Positions 1 to 11,446 of a DNA stretch of 64,000 nt are shown here, piece after piece; within the stretch, counting starts at the first letter, position 1; each line of letters begins with the position of its first letter. The stretch comes from Hofstenia miamia. Its lineage: Eukaryota > Xenacoelomorpha > Acoela. The position numbers and the translations under genes were made by a program. The stretch lies in the NCBI GenBank assembly GCA_004352715.1, contig SCFE01000095.1, positions 49,164-113,163 of the forward strand. The letters are read 5' to 3'. The notes under the pieces are model-generated. The model had not been told where the DNA came from and did no database searches. It worked only from the letters and a program-made list of their open reading frames with translations.

Positions 1-758
1 TTGTCATCTATTTTTGTTTCTTCAATGTCTGCTGTTGCTCTCTTCAGGTTTTGAAAATGTAGAAGTCTATTGTTGTCTAACATTTATTCATTGTTCGGCA
101 GTGTTTGTGTTATTGTGTGGGGGCTGGACCATACTGTTTTCAACTTCTGGACTTGGTTTGTGTCTATGAGTTTAATCAGTGTGAACACGTATACTTTATC
201 ATCTACCTTATGTGTGTGACCATAGATTTTTTTATTATAATTGTGTTGTTGTCTCACTGCTGACTTCTTAATGTTGTGACACATTGTTTCGTGGATTCCC
301 CATGATCTGATTCCTTAGTTGTTGTATGTATGTGTTGTCCAATTTACCACTGTAATTGGTATACTGCATCGATAGTGGGGTTGTTGCATGTACCAAGGTA
401 TTGTAGTAATATACGATCATTTTGATAACCTCTCTCCATTTATTTCCTCCTATTCATGTTGTTGCCACTCTGATCAGCTCAATCAATGTTTGGTTAAGTC
501 GCTCCACTGCTCCGTTCACCTGAGGGTGATAGGCGGTTGTTCGTTTGCTTGCAATTTCCAATAATTTTGCCATTTCTTGAAATAGTCTGCTTTCAAACTG
601 TGGCCCTTTGTCTGTTATAATCGTCTCCATTGGTCCCAGTCTCAATATCCACTCTTTTAAAACTAGCTCAGCTGTGGTTTCTGCTGTGGTGTTCCACATT
701 GGGACCATCCTCGCATATTTGGTGAAGTTATCCACCATAACTAGTAGGTACTGATGTG
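1..758 (-). pseudogene. Ty3/gypsy integrase fragment, copy 1 (truncated)
   Basis: Minus-strand remnant of a Ty3/gypsy pol gene, cut by the window edge at its 3' side. The integrase catalytic core is readable at 454-762: a VDNFTKY motif, the second acidic residue in TDKGPQF, and the third in AVERLNQTL. The integrase C-terminal region is readable at 84-284. It is closely related to the copy at 1689-2386. It breaks at 757, just before the part encoding the first catalytic Asp, where unrelated repeat DNA begins. A 45-bp in-frame deletion lies near 379-387 relative to the other copy. It cannot encode a full enzyme. Confidence 0.88.
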
Positions 759-940
759 ACATAATCCATCAAACTATCATGATTGGTCAAGATGAGAGAA
801 AAAGAATAAGGAAACAAAGACTAAAATTATTATTGATTATAATGATTAAATTGTAAATCATGATAGGATTGATTATTTTCACTTTGTAAATGTTTTGTGC
901 AATTATACTTAAAATTATACTCGACAGTATTTTGACAAAA
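757..940. repeat. Flank repeat, copy A
   Basis: About 180 bp, starting with TGACATAATCCATCAAA, that closely match 6051-6235 with small indels. In copy A it abuts the truncated integrase directly; in copy B it abuts the LTR of the second gypsy element. It may be a host repeat used twice as an insertion site, or part of a larger duplicated block. The region up to the gap at 1097 shows nothing else I can name. Confidence 0.75.
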
Positions 941-1096
941 CAAAAGATGGTCAAACAGCATAGTCAAATTAAAGCTGACGTTGTGTAAAAATAGCAGAAA
1001 TATTTAAGCAAGGGAAAAACTGTCAACAAGAAAGATTAACAGGTACTTGTTGAGTATTTAGTTGTTTATCACCAAGTGCTATAAATATAATGAATC

Positions 1097-1688
1097 NNNN
1101 NNNNNNNNNNNNNNNNNNNNNNNNNNNNNNNNNNNNNNNNNNNNNNNNNNNNNNNNNNNNNNNNNNNNNNNNNNNNNNNNNNNNNNNNNNNNNNNNNNNN
1201 NNNNNNNNNNNNNNNNNNNNNNNNNNNNNNNNNNNNNNNNNNNNNNNNNNNNNNNNNNNNNNNNNNNNNNNNNNNNNNNNNNNNNNNNNNNNNNNNNNNN
1301 NNNNNNNNNNNNNNNNNNNNNNNNNNNNNNNNNNNNNNNNNNNNNNNNNNNNNNNNNNNNNNNNNNNNNNNNNNNNNNNNNNNNNNNNNNNNNNNNNNNN
1401 NNNNNNNNNNNNNNNNNNNNNNNNNNNNNNNNNNNNNNNNNNNNNNNNNNNNNNNNNNNNNNNNNNNNNNNNNNNNNNNNNNNNNNNNNNNNNNNNNNNN
1501 NNNNNNNNNNNNNNNNNNNNNNNNNNNNNNNNNNNNNNNNNNNNNNNNNNNNNNNNNNNNNNNNNNNNNNNNNNNNNNNNNNNNNNNNNNNNNNNNNNNN
1601 NNNNNNNNNNNNNNNNNNNNNNNNNNNNNNNNNNNNNNNNNNNNNNNNNNNNNNNNNNNNNNNNNNNNNNNNNNNNNNNNNNNNNNNN
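1097..1688. other. Assembly gap (592 N)
   Basis: Run of N. The right flank resumes inside the integrase C-terminal region of the second gypsy copy. The 3' LTR of that copy, if present, falls in the gap. Confidence 0.99.
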
Positions 1689-2655
1689 GACCATACTGTT
1701 TTCAACTTCCAGACTTGGTTTGTGTCTACGAGTTTAATCGATGTGAACACGTATACTTTATCACCTACCTTATGTGTGTGACCATAGATTTTTTTATTAT
1801 AATTGTGTTGTTGTCTCACTGCTGACTTCTTAATGTTGTGACACATCATTTCATGGATTCCCGCGATCTGATTCCTTAGTTGTTGTATGTATGCGTTGTC
1901 CAATTTACTGCTGTAATTGGTATACTGCATTGATAGTGCGGTTGTTGCCTCTCTCCTGAACATGGCTTTGAACAGTGATACCCCGGTTGTTGCATGTACT
2001 GAGGTATTGTAGTAATATTTGATCATTTCAATAAGCTCTCTCCATTTATTTCCTCCTATTCATGTTGTTGCCACTCTGATCAGCTTAATCAATGTTTGGT
2101 TAAGTTGCTCCACTGCTCTGTTTGCCTGAGGGTGATAGGAGGTTGTTCGTTCATTTGTGATTTCCAATAATTTTGCCATTTCTTGAAATAGTCCGCTTTT
2201 GAACTGTGGCCCGTTGTCTGTTATAATCATCTCCATCAGTCCCACTCTCAATATCCATTCTTTTAAAACTAGCTTGGCTGTGGTTTCTGCTGTGGTGTTC
2301 TGCATCGGGACCATCATTGTGTATTTGGTGAAGTTATCCACCATAACTAGTAGGTACTGATAACCTTCAGTATCTTTTGAAAGCATTTCGAGATCTATGT
2401 GAACTATATCATTGGGTTGCGTTTCAATGATTTTCTCTAGTGGCGCTCATTGTGTTGGGAAATGCTGTTTATTGTTTAGGAGGCATGTTGTGCTTTTGTT
2501 GATGATGGCTTCCATGACTTTCCTGATGGCTGTTGTTATGAAACAAGCATTAAATGTTTTTTCTGTCTGTGTTATTCCCAAATGGCCCTTCTTGTGGATC
2601 TTATGTATTAGTTCCCTCTTGGTATCTCAATTTGGTTGTTTCTGGCTTTGACATA
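1689..2655 (-). pseudogene. Gypsy integrase (Zn-binding part, DDE core, C-terminal region)
   Basis: The DDE core is readable at 2060-2386, with the second Asp in ITDNGPQF and the Glu in AVEQLNQTL. The first Asp lies just upstream in HIDLEML (about 2390-2410), and a degraded zinc-binding part lies further upstream to about 2650. The C-terminal part at 1689-2026 contains the MIKYYYNTSVHATTG block usual for gypsy integrases. Frame changes near 2030-2060 and 2390-2410 make it non-functional. It inserts retroelement cDNA in intact relatives. Confidence 0.85.
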
Positions 2656-2929
2656 TAGCAGTCCATTCTTGTTGATCTTCCACTTGTAACGTTCATAGTA
2701 TCCTGCCATTATCTTGGATAGTGTTGTTCACGGTTCTTTGATCTTCTTCATGATCTTGCTTAGGACTATATCGTCTTTTTGTTTGTCCACTATCTCTTGT
2801 TCTGTTATTTCCTCTCTTATCAGTATGGGTAGCACTGCTTGACCCTTTTTGTCAACATTTATTTCCAGTAGTCCCTCATATTCGGTGTGCGGCAGGAACT
2901 GAAATTGTTTCTTTTCTCCATTTATCTTT

Positions 2930-3435
2930 GTTGCATCTCTTTAGTACTATGGGAGTGATGTCCAGAAATCCGCATTGTTGTGTAATGTGCCTTTTCTGTG
3001 TTTGATTGTGAATGTGAATTCATTTAGATACTCGATCCACTGAGACACTATCCCAGATTTATCTCCAGAAAACTTTTTCAACCAGGTCAGACTGCTGTTG
3101 TCTGTTTGTACTCTAAACTCCCTTTCTATGAGGAAGTGTCAAAACTTTTTGATGCTTTCAATGAGCATGAGCATTTTGACTTTAGTGGAGCCATAGTTCT
3201 CATTGCTGGCCCACAACTTGCAACTGAAGAACTGGATGGGTATTTCTTTTCCATTTCTCATTTGGCCCAATGTTGCTCCAATTGCCACCTTGCTTGCATC
3301 GCAATCTAATATAAACTTTTCGTTGTAATCAGGTGTATTGAGAGAAGGAAATTTCGCGAGCTCTTCCTTGATGTTATTGAGTTCCTCCTGTTCTTTCCAT
3401 GTCCATACAAATGGAACTGCCTTCCTCATCAATCA
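2930..3435 (-). pseudogene. Gypsy RNase H domain
   Basis: Minus-strand frame at 3139-3432 holds the RT/RNase H connection and the start of RNase H (FILDCDASKVAIGATLGQ, the first catalytic Asp region). It continues past a stop with a QTDNSSLTWL block at about 3090-3115, the usual RNase H TDH-like motif. The WIEYLNEF segment near 3030 also fits. Stops and frame changes show decay. Confidence 0.8.
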
Positions 3436-3479
3436 AGTCATCTTTGCCGTTTTTCCAGCTATGTTTGGGATGAAGGTTC

Positions 3480-4214
3480 AATAATCATTGAAAAATCCCA
3501 TGATTCTCTGAATATCCTTTTTGTTGTTTGGTTTCTCTATCTTCCAGATCATCTCTCAGGCATTGTCCTTCATGCAGATCCTCCCTTTTTCTATCGTTCT
3601 TCCAAGGAACACTATCTTCTCCTTGAGGATGTTGCATTTATTTCCGTTGATCCGTAGTCCCGCTTTTTCCAAGATCATTAGTGTTCTTTCCAATTTTTCC
3701 AGGTGTTCTTGGACTGTGTTGCTTGTGACTATGATGTCATCTATGTAGGCATCGACTCCTTCTTCCATTTGGTGTGTCTTGTTCTTAAGCACCTTTATTA
3801 TGTATCTCTGGAATGTTGCTGGCGCGTTGCAGAGTCCAAACGCCATATAAATCCATTCATACAGTCCGTATGGGGTTATGAATGCTGTCTTCTCTATGTC
3901 CTCCTCCTCCATTTTCACTTGCCAATAGGCCTTACATAAATCTAGGGTTGTGAAATATTTATGTTTACTGGCTTCATAGAGCATGTCTTCTATTTGCAGT
4001 AAAGGGTACAAATCTTTCTTTGTCACTTCATTGAGTTTGCGGAAATCAATGCATAGTTGGTACTTGTTTCCCTGCTTTACGAACACAGTGGGTGCTGCGT
4101 ATGGCTTTCACTTGGCCGGATGATCTTGTTGTTGATTAATTCTTCTAGTATTTGATTGTATTCTTCCTTCAGCTGCTTGGGTACTCTTCTGACTGGCAGC
4201 TTGATCAGTTTGTC
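3480..4214 (-). pseudogene. Gypsy reverse transcriptase
   Basis: The main frame, 3556-4086 (176 residues), carries QLCIDFRKLNEVTKKD, FTTLDLCKAYWQV, MAFGLCNAPATFQR and the catalytic YIDDI box at about residue 116, all typical of Ty3/gypsy RT. The RT start (4087-4214) is in another frame with a stop, and reads KLPVRRVPKQLKEE and NNKIIRPSE. The remainder is cut by the gap at 4215-4773. Confidence 0.9.
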
Positions 4215-4773
4215 NNNNNNNNNNNNNNNNNNNNNNNNNNNNNNNNNNNNNNNNNNNNNNNNNNNNNNNNNNNNNNNNNNNNNNNNNNNNNNNNNNNNNN
4301 NNNNNNNNNNNNNNNNNNNNNNNNNNNNNNNNNNNNNNNNNNNNNNNNNNNNNNNNNNNNNNNNNNNNNNNNNNNNNNNNNNNNNNNNNNNNNNNNNNNN
4401 NNNNNNNNNNNNNNNNNNNNNNNNNNNNNNNNNNNNNNNNNNNNNNNNNNNNNNNNNNNNNNNNNNNNNNNNNNNNNNNNNNNNNNNNNNNNNNNNNNNN
4501 NNNNNNNNNNNNNNNNNNNNNNNNNNNNNNNNNNNNNNNNNNNNNNNNNNNNNNNNNNNNNNNNNNNNNNNNNNNNNNNNNNNNNNNNNNNNNNNNNNNN
4601 NNNNNNNNNNNNNNNNNNNNNNNNNNNNNNNNNNNNNNNNNNNNNNNNNNNNNNNNNNNNNNNNNNNNNNNNNNNNNNNNNNNNNNNNNNNNNNNNNNNN
4701 NNNNNNNNNNNNNNNNNNNNNNNNNNNNNNNNNNNNNNNNNNNNNNNNNNNNNNNNNNNNNNNNNNNNNNNNN
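4215..4773. other. Assembly gap (559 N)
   Basis: Run of N between the protease and RT parts of the gypsy element. Confidence 0.99.
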
Positions 4774-5100
4774 TTTTACCTTTATTGTCTTGTTCACATA
4801 GTTAATGACACAACCCTTTTTTGTCAGAAAATCATTTCCTAGTATAACTTCATATGGTAATGCATTGTTGTGTGTGTCCAACACCACCAAAGGTTGTTGA
4901 ACATCATGTTCACAATTCTCATTTGTGCAATGTTTATCATTCCCTTTGTGTTGATATAATCCCCTGACGCATTAATTAGTCTCTTATTACAATTTTTCAT
5001 GTTTTCTTGTTGGAATCCCAATTTCATAGTGCACTAGTCAGTAATTATGGATGTTGCTGCTCTGGTATTAATCATTGCTTTTGTCATCACTCCGTTAATA
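4774..5100 (-). pseudogene. Gypsy aspartic protease, catalytic motif lost
   Basis: A retropepsin-like segment. Its C-terminal half (4774-4890) carries VILGNDFLTKKGCVINY, the usual ILGxDFL block. At 5050-5080 the position where retropepsins have DTGA followed by a hydrophobic stretch reads INTRAATSII, so both catalytic Asp and Gly are changed. A TAG follows within a few codons. A frame change separates the two parts. The domain would be inactive. Confidence 0.7.
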
Positions 5101-5179
5101 GCTATTGTTATTGTATTCATCATGTTGAGGTTTGTTAGGATCATTATCACTGCACGGTTGTTATGAGTTGGCGCTCTAC

Positions 5180-5368
5180 TTAGTTTTCCGACTCCTTGTT
5201 GGTTGGCATTGCTTCGTCCATTTCGTCTTCCATTTGTAGTACGTCCTCTTCATCATAGTATGCTTTTTCGTCGCCAATGACATTTATCTGCTTTGGGCAG
5301 TCCGGTTTTTTGTGTCCTTTCTGTCCGCAACCATAGCATTTAACGTCCTTTTCTTTTACTTTCCTCAT
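5180..5368 (-). pseudogene. Gag nucleocapsid zinc knuckle (remnant)
   Basis: The 62-codon frame contains one CCHC zinc knuckle, CYGCGQKGHKKPDC (C-x2-C-x4-H-x4-C), followed by an acidic tail. The knuckle binds RNA in intact Gag proteins. The matrix and capsid parts expected upstream are absent; the next 230 bp to the LTR are not recognisable gag. Confidence 0.85.
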
Positions 5369-5597
5369 TTTTCTTTTGGTTCATAGTGGCTTCCTCATCT
5401 CCAGATTTCAATTCCAGGATCTCTGTGAAGTGCATTTGTTTGGTTTGGGGTATCTCTCTGCCTCTCATTGGTAGTTGGTTTGTGTAAACAGTTCATTGCT
5501 TCCATACTTTCACTCATAGTGTATGATATCATTTTGTGGGTGGTTTAATTGAATGTTTCTTCTGTTGGTTTGCTGTTCTTGGCTGTCATGGTTGCCA

Positions 5598-6055
5598 TGT
5601 AATATCCTCTACCAGGCTTTATCACTGTTTATCTACTGTTACTTTATAACATTAGCTGTGTTATTGCGGGTAAGGATTTACTTATTGTTACTGCTTGACT
5701 AGTTTCCTCTATTACGTTATGTAACCTCAATTAACTAATCACTTTTTAGGTGATGAAGCCATGCAGTAACCTCTGTAGTGATCTTCTAGTGGGCATCTGC
5801 CTGAAGCAGATCTCCACATCCAATTTCACCATTGTATCTGATGCTTGAGTGCCACTTCTCAGCTCAATCAAGATAGCTTATGTGTACCCTACATTAGCTC
5901 AGTGCTTACTCAAGACATGACACAACTAAACTTAATCTCTATTGTGTAAAAGTATTATATCTATTTGCAACCTGAATTGTTACTAGTTGTTCATTCAATA
6001 TTATATGTAGCCATTACCGAAATATATTGGCTTAAATAAATTCTATTCGGTGACA
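5598..6055 (-). repeat. Gypsy 5' LTR (458 bp)
   Basis: Bounded by TGTAATATCC at 5598 and GGTGACA at 6049-6055, i.e. TGT...ACA ends. On the element strand the bases just inside the LTR are TGGCAACC (5590-5597), a plausible start of a tRNA primer-binding site, because TGG pairs with the tRNA 3' CCA. The partner LTR is not visible, so the ends are inferred from termini and PBS position only. Confidence 0.6.
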
Positions 6056-6235
6056 TAATCCATCAAAACTATCATGTGTGGTCAAGATGAGAGGAAAGGA
6101 TGAAGGAAACAAAGACTAAAAATATTGATAATGATTATAATGATTAAAATGTAAAAACATGATAGGATTGATTATTTCATTTTGTAAATGTTTTGTGCAA
6201 TTATATTTAAAATTATGCTCAACAGTATTTTGAGT
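6051..6235. repeat. Flank repeat, copy B
   Basis: Matches 757-940; the homology begins at the last five bases of the LTR. It diverges at about 6235. Confidence 0.75.
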
Positions 6236-8977
6236 GATGTTTGCAGCTTTTTTCTGATTAATGTTGGATGATGCTACAGTACAAGGTTGTGAACAATTAC
6301 CATTGCTGAAAGCAGCCTTTACTCTAACAAAACAAATGAAGGTTGGTAGTTCACCAATTTCAGAGTAGAAAAAAGAACTGAAACCATTTCCAAGAAGGCA
6401 TTCCAGCTAGCAACCAATTTACACAGCATCTCACTGAAGCCAAATCATTAGAATCCATCCTTACTACCCAAGGTGCTAATTGTGTGTCTCACATTTACTT
6501 TCTAGCTCAATAAAGCAAATTTAGCTCAGTGTTCTTGTTATCTCAGCTCATGTAATAGATATTAATAATGTGTAATTACCACCTCTTCATGTATGCCAAC
6601 AGCATATTATATTTACATAGTGTGATGTTATGTGCATGTACAATTGATCAAATTAGTTCTTTTATTCCCTATACCTATATGTAGCCTTAAAGGGACCACA
6701 ATATGGGCTCACATCTGTCAAGGAGTGAGTTATTGCCCCAGGCACATCAGAGTTCCTGCCACATTATCACTGGATCTTACAGTTTCATTATCATAGAATT
6801 AATACCAAATCTAAAAAGGTTAGAGGTATAATAAATGATAAAAGAGCAAATGTTATCCAGTGAGAACAAGATTTATTTGACAATTGCAACAATAGGTTCC
6901 ATAATTTATACATTTACCAAATTCACTTATTTCCCTTGCAAATTAAACAAGCAATTACACATACTCTTTAATTGAGAGGACAATTATAATAAATTCGAAA
7001 ACTAAGTTCGAAACACTGAAAATTAATAAAAATCACTAAGATAGTAATGGAAATAGCACTGAATTAATTAAAGAGAGTGCCAGTAGGTAAAACAAAAAAG
7101 AAGGGCCCTAAGTGACTCTACAGTAAAGTCACTCAGGGACCCTGGTGAATATTTTATTTATTTTTATTTATTTGGCTATCTTTGTTCTACCTTAATTGTG
7201 ATGACATCACTATGTTGCAGGATTTATTTTGATTATTTTCAAATGCAGTTTTATGAATTAATAATATTGTCCCTTGAACTGAGTTATATGTGTAATTGCT
7301 CAATTAAATTTGTGAGGGAAATCAAATGTTTGAATTTGTAAACAAAGACAAGGTTGTTATTCTTAATTGTATAAATAATGAGAAACCATTTTTGAGTGGT
7401 TGAAATTTATTGCTGCATTTGATTTTTCTCTACCAAATTTTTGATAATATTCTAACCTGATGGTTAAAATAAGTGCTTAGTTTCCAGCAACAATTTGGGA
7501 GTCAGTCCTCTGATCCTGGGACTATGACTTGTTTCTTGACAAATGCAGCCCAAATCATAGACCACATTAGGGTATTGCTACAGCTATGTGTAGTTATAAA
7601 AAACCTTTTGTTCAAATGCAAAATGCAGAGACACCTATAATTTATGACACTGTGATTAAATTATGCTGTTAGCCAGCATGAGTGCATGGTAATTACATGA
7701 TATTATTAAATGAGCTGAGATATAAGAAAACAACTGAGATGGTGTATTGAGATAGATAATAAAACATGAGACAAATAGGGTAGCACCTCTCATCTTGGAT
7801 AGCATCCTGGCTTGATACCATACAAATTGGTTGTCCTGAATGTTTTGTTCACCTGTTTGGTGGATTTAAACAGTTACTAGTTACATGGATGAATTACCAA
7901 TGTTTTTCTATTTGCTTATTTTTCACTAGAATCAGGGCCACTTTACACAATGGTCACTCTTGCAACCTTCTGCCATGACATTAAGTTCCTCAGTGCTGTT
8001 CATCCTAGTTCACTCCCCCAATTCTATGTGATATTTTTTAACTTATAGAACTCAGAATACTTGTAAAATAAATTATATTTTATTGTAAAAAAATTCAACT
8101 CAAACTTTAATGGTAAAAACTTGAACTGATTTTGTAAGATGGATTAGTAATAACAATTCTTGGAAAATGTATGATATGACATTAACACATAATATAGAGA
8201 CAGTCAATTTCTGCAAAAAATAAACAAATATTTTTAATGGTTGTTTATTTTTAAACTAAGTCAAGCAGCTTTGGATAAAAAAAGTTTAAATTTTAGTGAA
8301 AATGCCCATTTTTCAGAATTAAGTTGACATAGTTTCACTAAGACATTGTGTGAAAAATTTGCTTTGGTTTTGACAAAACTATTTTACGAAATCGAGTATT
8401 GACATTTATTTTTGGACGTAATGTTTTTGTTAATTTTTAATCTCAGGTGCATTTTGCAGTTCAAATTGATAAGTGCAAAAATTTATTGAATAAAAGTAGT
8501 CATAGCAAACCCCAGGAATTTTTAGTGTACATAAATTTGTTAGAGTAAAGATGGAAAGGTTGTCTTTTTAATAATTTTGCATGTTTCAATACATGAAGTT
8601 GGTAAGTTTTTAAAACGGCTACGTTAAGTGTTATTAAAAATTTGGTTTGCAGGATTGCTGAAAAAGTCAGTTCATTTTATTATGCAAAGTATTGCCACGT
8701 AAAAGCATGCTTAGGAAATCAACACTACTAGGAGTTAAAAGTACAATGAAAATTTTGGAAAAGGCGCGGCACCATACTCCCAAGTGTATACAACGCCCTC
8801 AAAAATAATTTTTCAAAAGGTTTGAATCAAATTTTCCAAAATTTGGCACAGTATCCTTTGAAAAACTAGTGCGTAATCTCAGCGAATTTCAGCTTTTTTT
8901 GATGAATAGAAGGGCCTACCTTGAATCTGGCGGTGTGTACTATGGGATTTCAAACACAGAGGGCGATGTTTACTTAT
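6236..8977. other. No gene seen; AT-rich intergenic DNA
   Basis: No spliced frame, RNA gene or clear transposon domain was found on either strand. A short inverted repeat (AGTGACT..AGTCACT) lies near 7110-7131. The moderately complex stretches near 6690-6780 and 7500-8010 could be very old repeats. Confidence 0.5.
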
Positions 8978-9270
8978 ATATATATATATNNNNNNNNNNN
9001 NNNNNNNNNNNNNNNNNNNNNNNNNNNNNNNNNNNNNNNNNNNNNNNNNNNNNNNNNNNNNNNNNNNNNNNNNNNNNNNNNNNNNNNNNNNNNNNNNNNN
9101 NNNNNNNNNNNNNNNNNNNNNNNNNNNNNNNNNNNNNNNNNNNNNNNNNNNNNNNNNNNNNNNNNNNNNNNNNNNNNNNNNNNNNNNNNNNNNNNNNNNN
9201 NNNNNNNNNNNNNNNNNNNNNNNNNNNNNNNNNNNNNNNNNNNNNNNNNNNNNNNNNNNNNNNNNNNNNN

Positions 9271-9300
<30 letters not shown>
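8974..9300. repeat. TA microsatellite with assembly gap
   Basis: A (TA)n tract is broken by N at 8990-9270 and resumes to 9300. The assembly failed inside the simple repeat. Confidence 0.97.
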
Positions 9301-9308
<8 letters not shown>

Positions 9309-10070
9309 TTGTAATGAGTTATTTACAGGATATGAAATTTTTCATAAAAAAGAATAAATTTAGAAAATTATATTTCCAAATAACAAATAACCTGCGAAGC
9401 CTTACAAATTAAGTGTTTTAATTTGAATTTTTACAAAATTGAACATGGAAATTTATGCAGTAAGTAGACATCGAATACATTTTTGTGGTGGCTTTTTGTA
9501 CTCATACTCGTGCGAGATGTAATCCAGACGAACTTACTCCTCAAAGCAATTTAGCAATTGGTATTATACTCTGTATCTGAAGAAAGTGAAGAGGCATTTA
9601 GCAGCAAATCGCTTGAAATTCCTGTTTTTGTGGATGTTAAATTTTCTAATGCTAGTATGTTTAGACGCTAGCCATTTACTGTAATCAGATAAAATATAGT
9701 TTTGCATTACAATTTATAAAAATCTATGAAGTGAAGTGATAGGAAAGTTGCATATGTTATTTGTACAGTGTTGTATATGTAGTTATTGACCACGTTTTAG
9801 CTATCCAATCGGCAAATTTTTGTTCTGAATTCAAACACATTAGAAGGACATTGAATATTTTCTATAAAGTTGATTTAGGATGTACCTGACGTTCTTATCA
9901 TAAAAATTATTTTTATTAAAAAGAGTATCTTAAAACTTTGTGAATAATCATTTAATTTTATTATACATAGTTTGGATGTTTTCTTTCGGTGGTACCCTTC
10001 CAGGTGTGAAAATTTTGATTCTTTTGCTGATGGGGGCTGGTGTTGAAGGATATTCGGGAGAGAAATGCAT

Positions 10071-10098
10071 AGCCCATTCCCGCTTGAATCCGCCACTG
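10071..10098. repeat. hAT-like transposon end
   Basis: Read on the minus strand from 10098, this begins CAGTGGCGGATTCAAGCGGG, the CAG-GGCGGAT form common at hAT termini. No partner end is recognised, so the element's extent is unknown. Similar ends occur at about 55742 and 62358. Confidence 0.4.
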
Positions 10099-10280
10099 TC
10101 TAAACCAAAGTTTAACAAACGACTAGGTCTTGAAATTCGTTAGTTCTTATGACTTTAGGCTTAAGTACCGAGCTCTAATAAAAGACCTGAGAAAAATAAT
10201 TCCAACATAATCTAAACTTAAACTTAGATTTCTTTCTGACTTCATTTAACTTATATTATTATATCTCCTTAAGCACTCGC

Positions 10281-10528
10281 TCTCCATGGAATATCACTCT
10301 GAAGTTGTCTATAAATTTGAAGGCACATGTGGTTCAAAATATGTTGGCCGTATTAGTCGACATTTGTGCTCCAGGCTGATTGAACATAAAAAGGTGGTGT
10401 TTTTTATGAATTATTAAAAGAATGTGATGTGCTTATAAGCCATAAAATTTTACATCGTGAATCTGGAACATTCTCACTCTCGATCGCGGATAGTATGTTA
10501 ATAAAGAATAGAAACCCACATGCATATT
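10281..10528 (+). pseudogene. Penelope-like GIY-YIG endonuclease relic
   Basis: Plus-strand translation reads VVYKFEGTCGSKYVGRIS then RHLCSRLIEHKK, the GIY-YIG nuclease pattern with the C-x-C/YVG core and R..H. After a frameshift near 10400 it continues with KILHRESGTFSLSIADSMLI and KNRNP, the usual end of this domain in Penelope-like elements. This module follows the reverse transcriptase in those elements and nicks target DNA. Upstream RT was not recognised, so it is a 5'-truncated, frameshifted copy. A GIY-YIG domain from another RT element is the alternative. Confidence 0.7.
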
Positions 10529-11250
10529 GTCACGATGAGATTACATATCATTAATTTGTATTTTATTTCAATGAAAAATATATCTTTTTGTCCTTTGTTT
10601 AAATATATTATTATTGTACAAAATTCATTAAAATATATGTCAAATATTTTTTTAATAATATTTTTAAATGTTAATGCAGATTTAATTCAGGCAACTTTTC
10701 AACTTCATTCTTATTCAAAGCATTTTTTCAAATGGTGTTCTAGCATCAGCTTGCCTCATCCTATCACCTAAACTATAATCGCTTTTATGTAAATGGCTTG
10801 TCTAGTTGCATTTGTTTTGTAGTTATTTTCTTTTGTTTTGTCGATTCTTTATATTTGTATTCTATCTGCACCCATTCAGTTGTGTTTATATATTAGGCGG
10901 CTGTTTCACTCATGAGTGTTTTGCTGTCGAGATTGCAAATTTTGCTTGACGTTCGTTGGGGAACAATCTGAAGGGTACTGTGCGGCTGTGCTTTGCTCGG
11001 ATATTGCTTGCAGGATTTTGCTGACGGGATAATTGCCTCACATCAACGTAAAACACAGCATTACACTATAAATGCATGCAGAAAATGAATTTTGTTAAAT
11101 CATAATTTAGCGATAAGCACGGCGCAATTTAATTTGGAACAGCAACTTGAGATTTCAGTGACGAAACCTCTTTCGCAAACAACATGTACGCGTGGAACAG
11201 CAATTTTTAAGTTCTGTGTAGGTCTTTGCTGTTGGCATTCTTAGGTTGAA

Positions 11251-11260
11251 TATAAAAAGA
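11251..11260 (+). promoter_or_regulatory. Possible TATA box of OAT
   Basis: TATAAAAAGA lies 30-39 bp before the OAT start codon. ATTTAG directly before the start could instead be a splice acceptor for an upstream 5' UTR exon, so the real promoter may be near the less AT-rich patch at 10890-11040. Confidence 0.3.
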
Positions 11261-11289
11261 TTTGCTATAAGTTTTATGTGATTTAGAAC

Positions 11290-11446
11290 ATGCTCTCCAT
11301 CACGCGTAGGCTGCATATTTCTACAAAAAGCTTGGCCAAAACGCTGTCCAATAGACTTCCTTCCAGCGAAGCTTATTACGAAAGAGAATTTAACTTTGGT
11401 GCTCACAATTATGCTCCCATTCCAGTGGTTCTCACTAAAGGAAAAG
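11290..11446 (+). CDS. OAT: OAT exon 1 (residues 1-53)
   Basis: First coding exon: targeting peptide plus the start of the mature enzyme (YGAHNY-type motif). It ends after the first base of a Gly codon, before GTTTAA. Confidence 0.93.

Larger units (their letters stand above)
1689..6055 (-). mobile_element. Ty3/gypsy LTR retrotransposon, copy 2 (defective)
   Basis: Minus-strand element read from high to low coordinates: 5' LTR, zinc knuckle, protease, reverse transcriptase, RNase H, integrase. This pol order (integrase last) is diagnostic of Ty3/gypsy rather than Ty1/copia. Most of gag is missing: only about 230 bp separate the LTR from the zinc knuckle. Several stops and frame changes break pol, the protease catalytic motif is altered, and two N gaps remove part of protease/RT and the 3' end. 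No envelope-like gene is visible. It is an inactive genomic relic, but the long readable frames suggest a fairly recent insertion. Confidence 0.9.

Noticed and set aside
8912-10098. Pairing the GAATCTGGCGGTG string near 8930 with the hAT-like end at 10098
   Set aside because: Both read in the same orientation, so they cannot be the two ends of one element.
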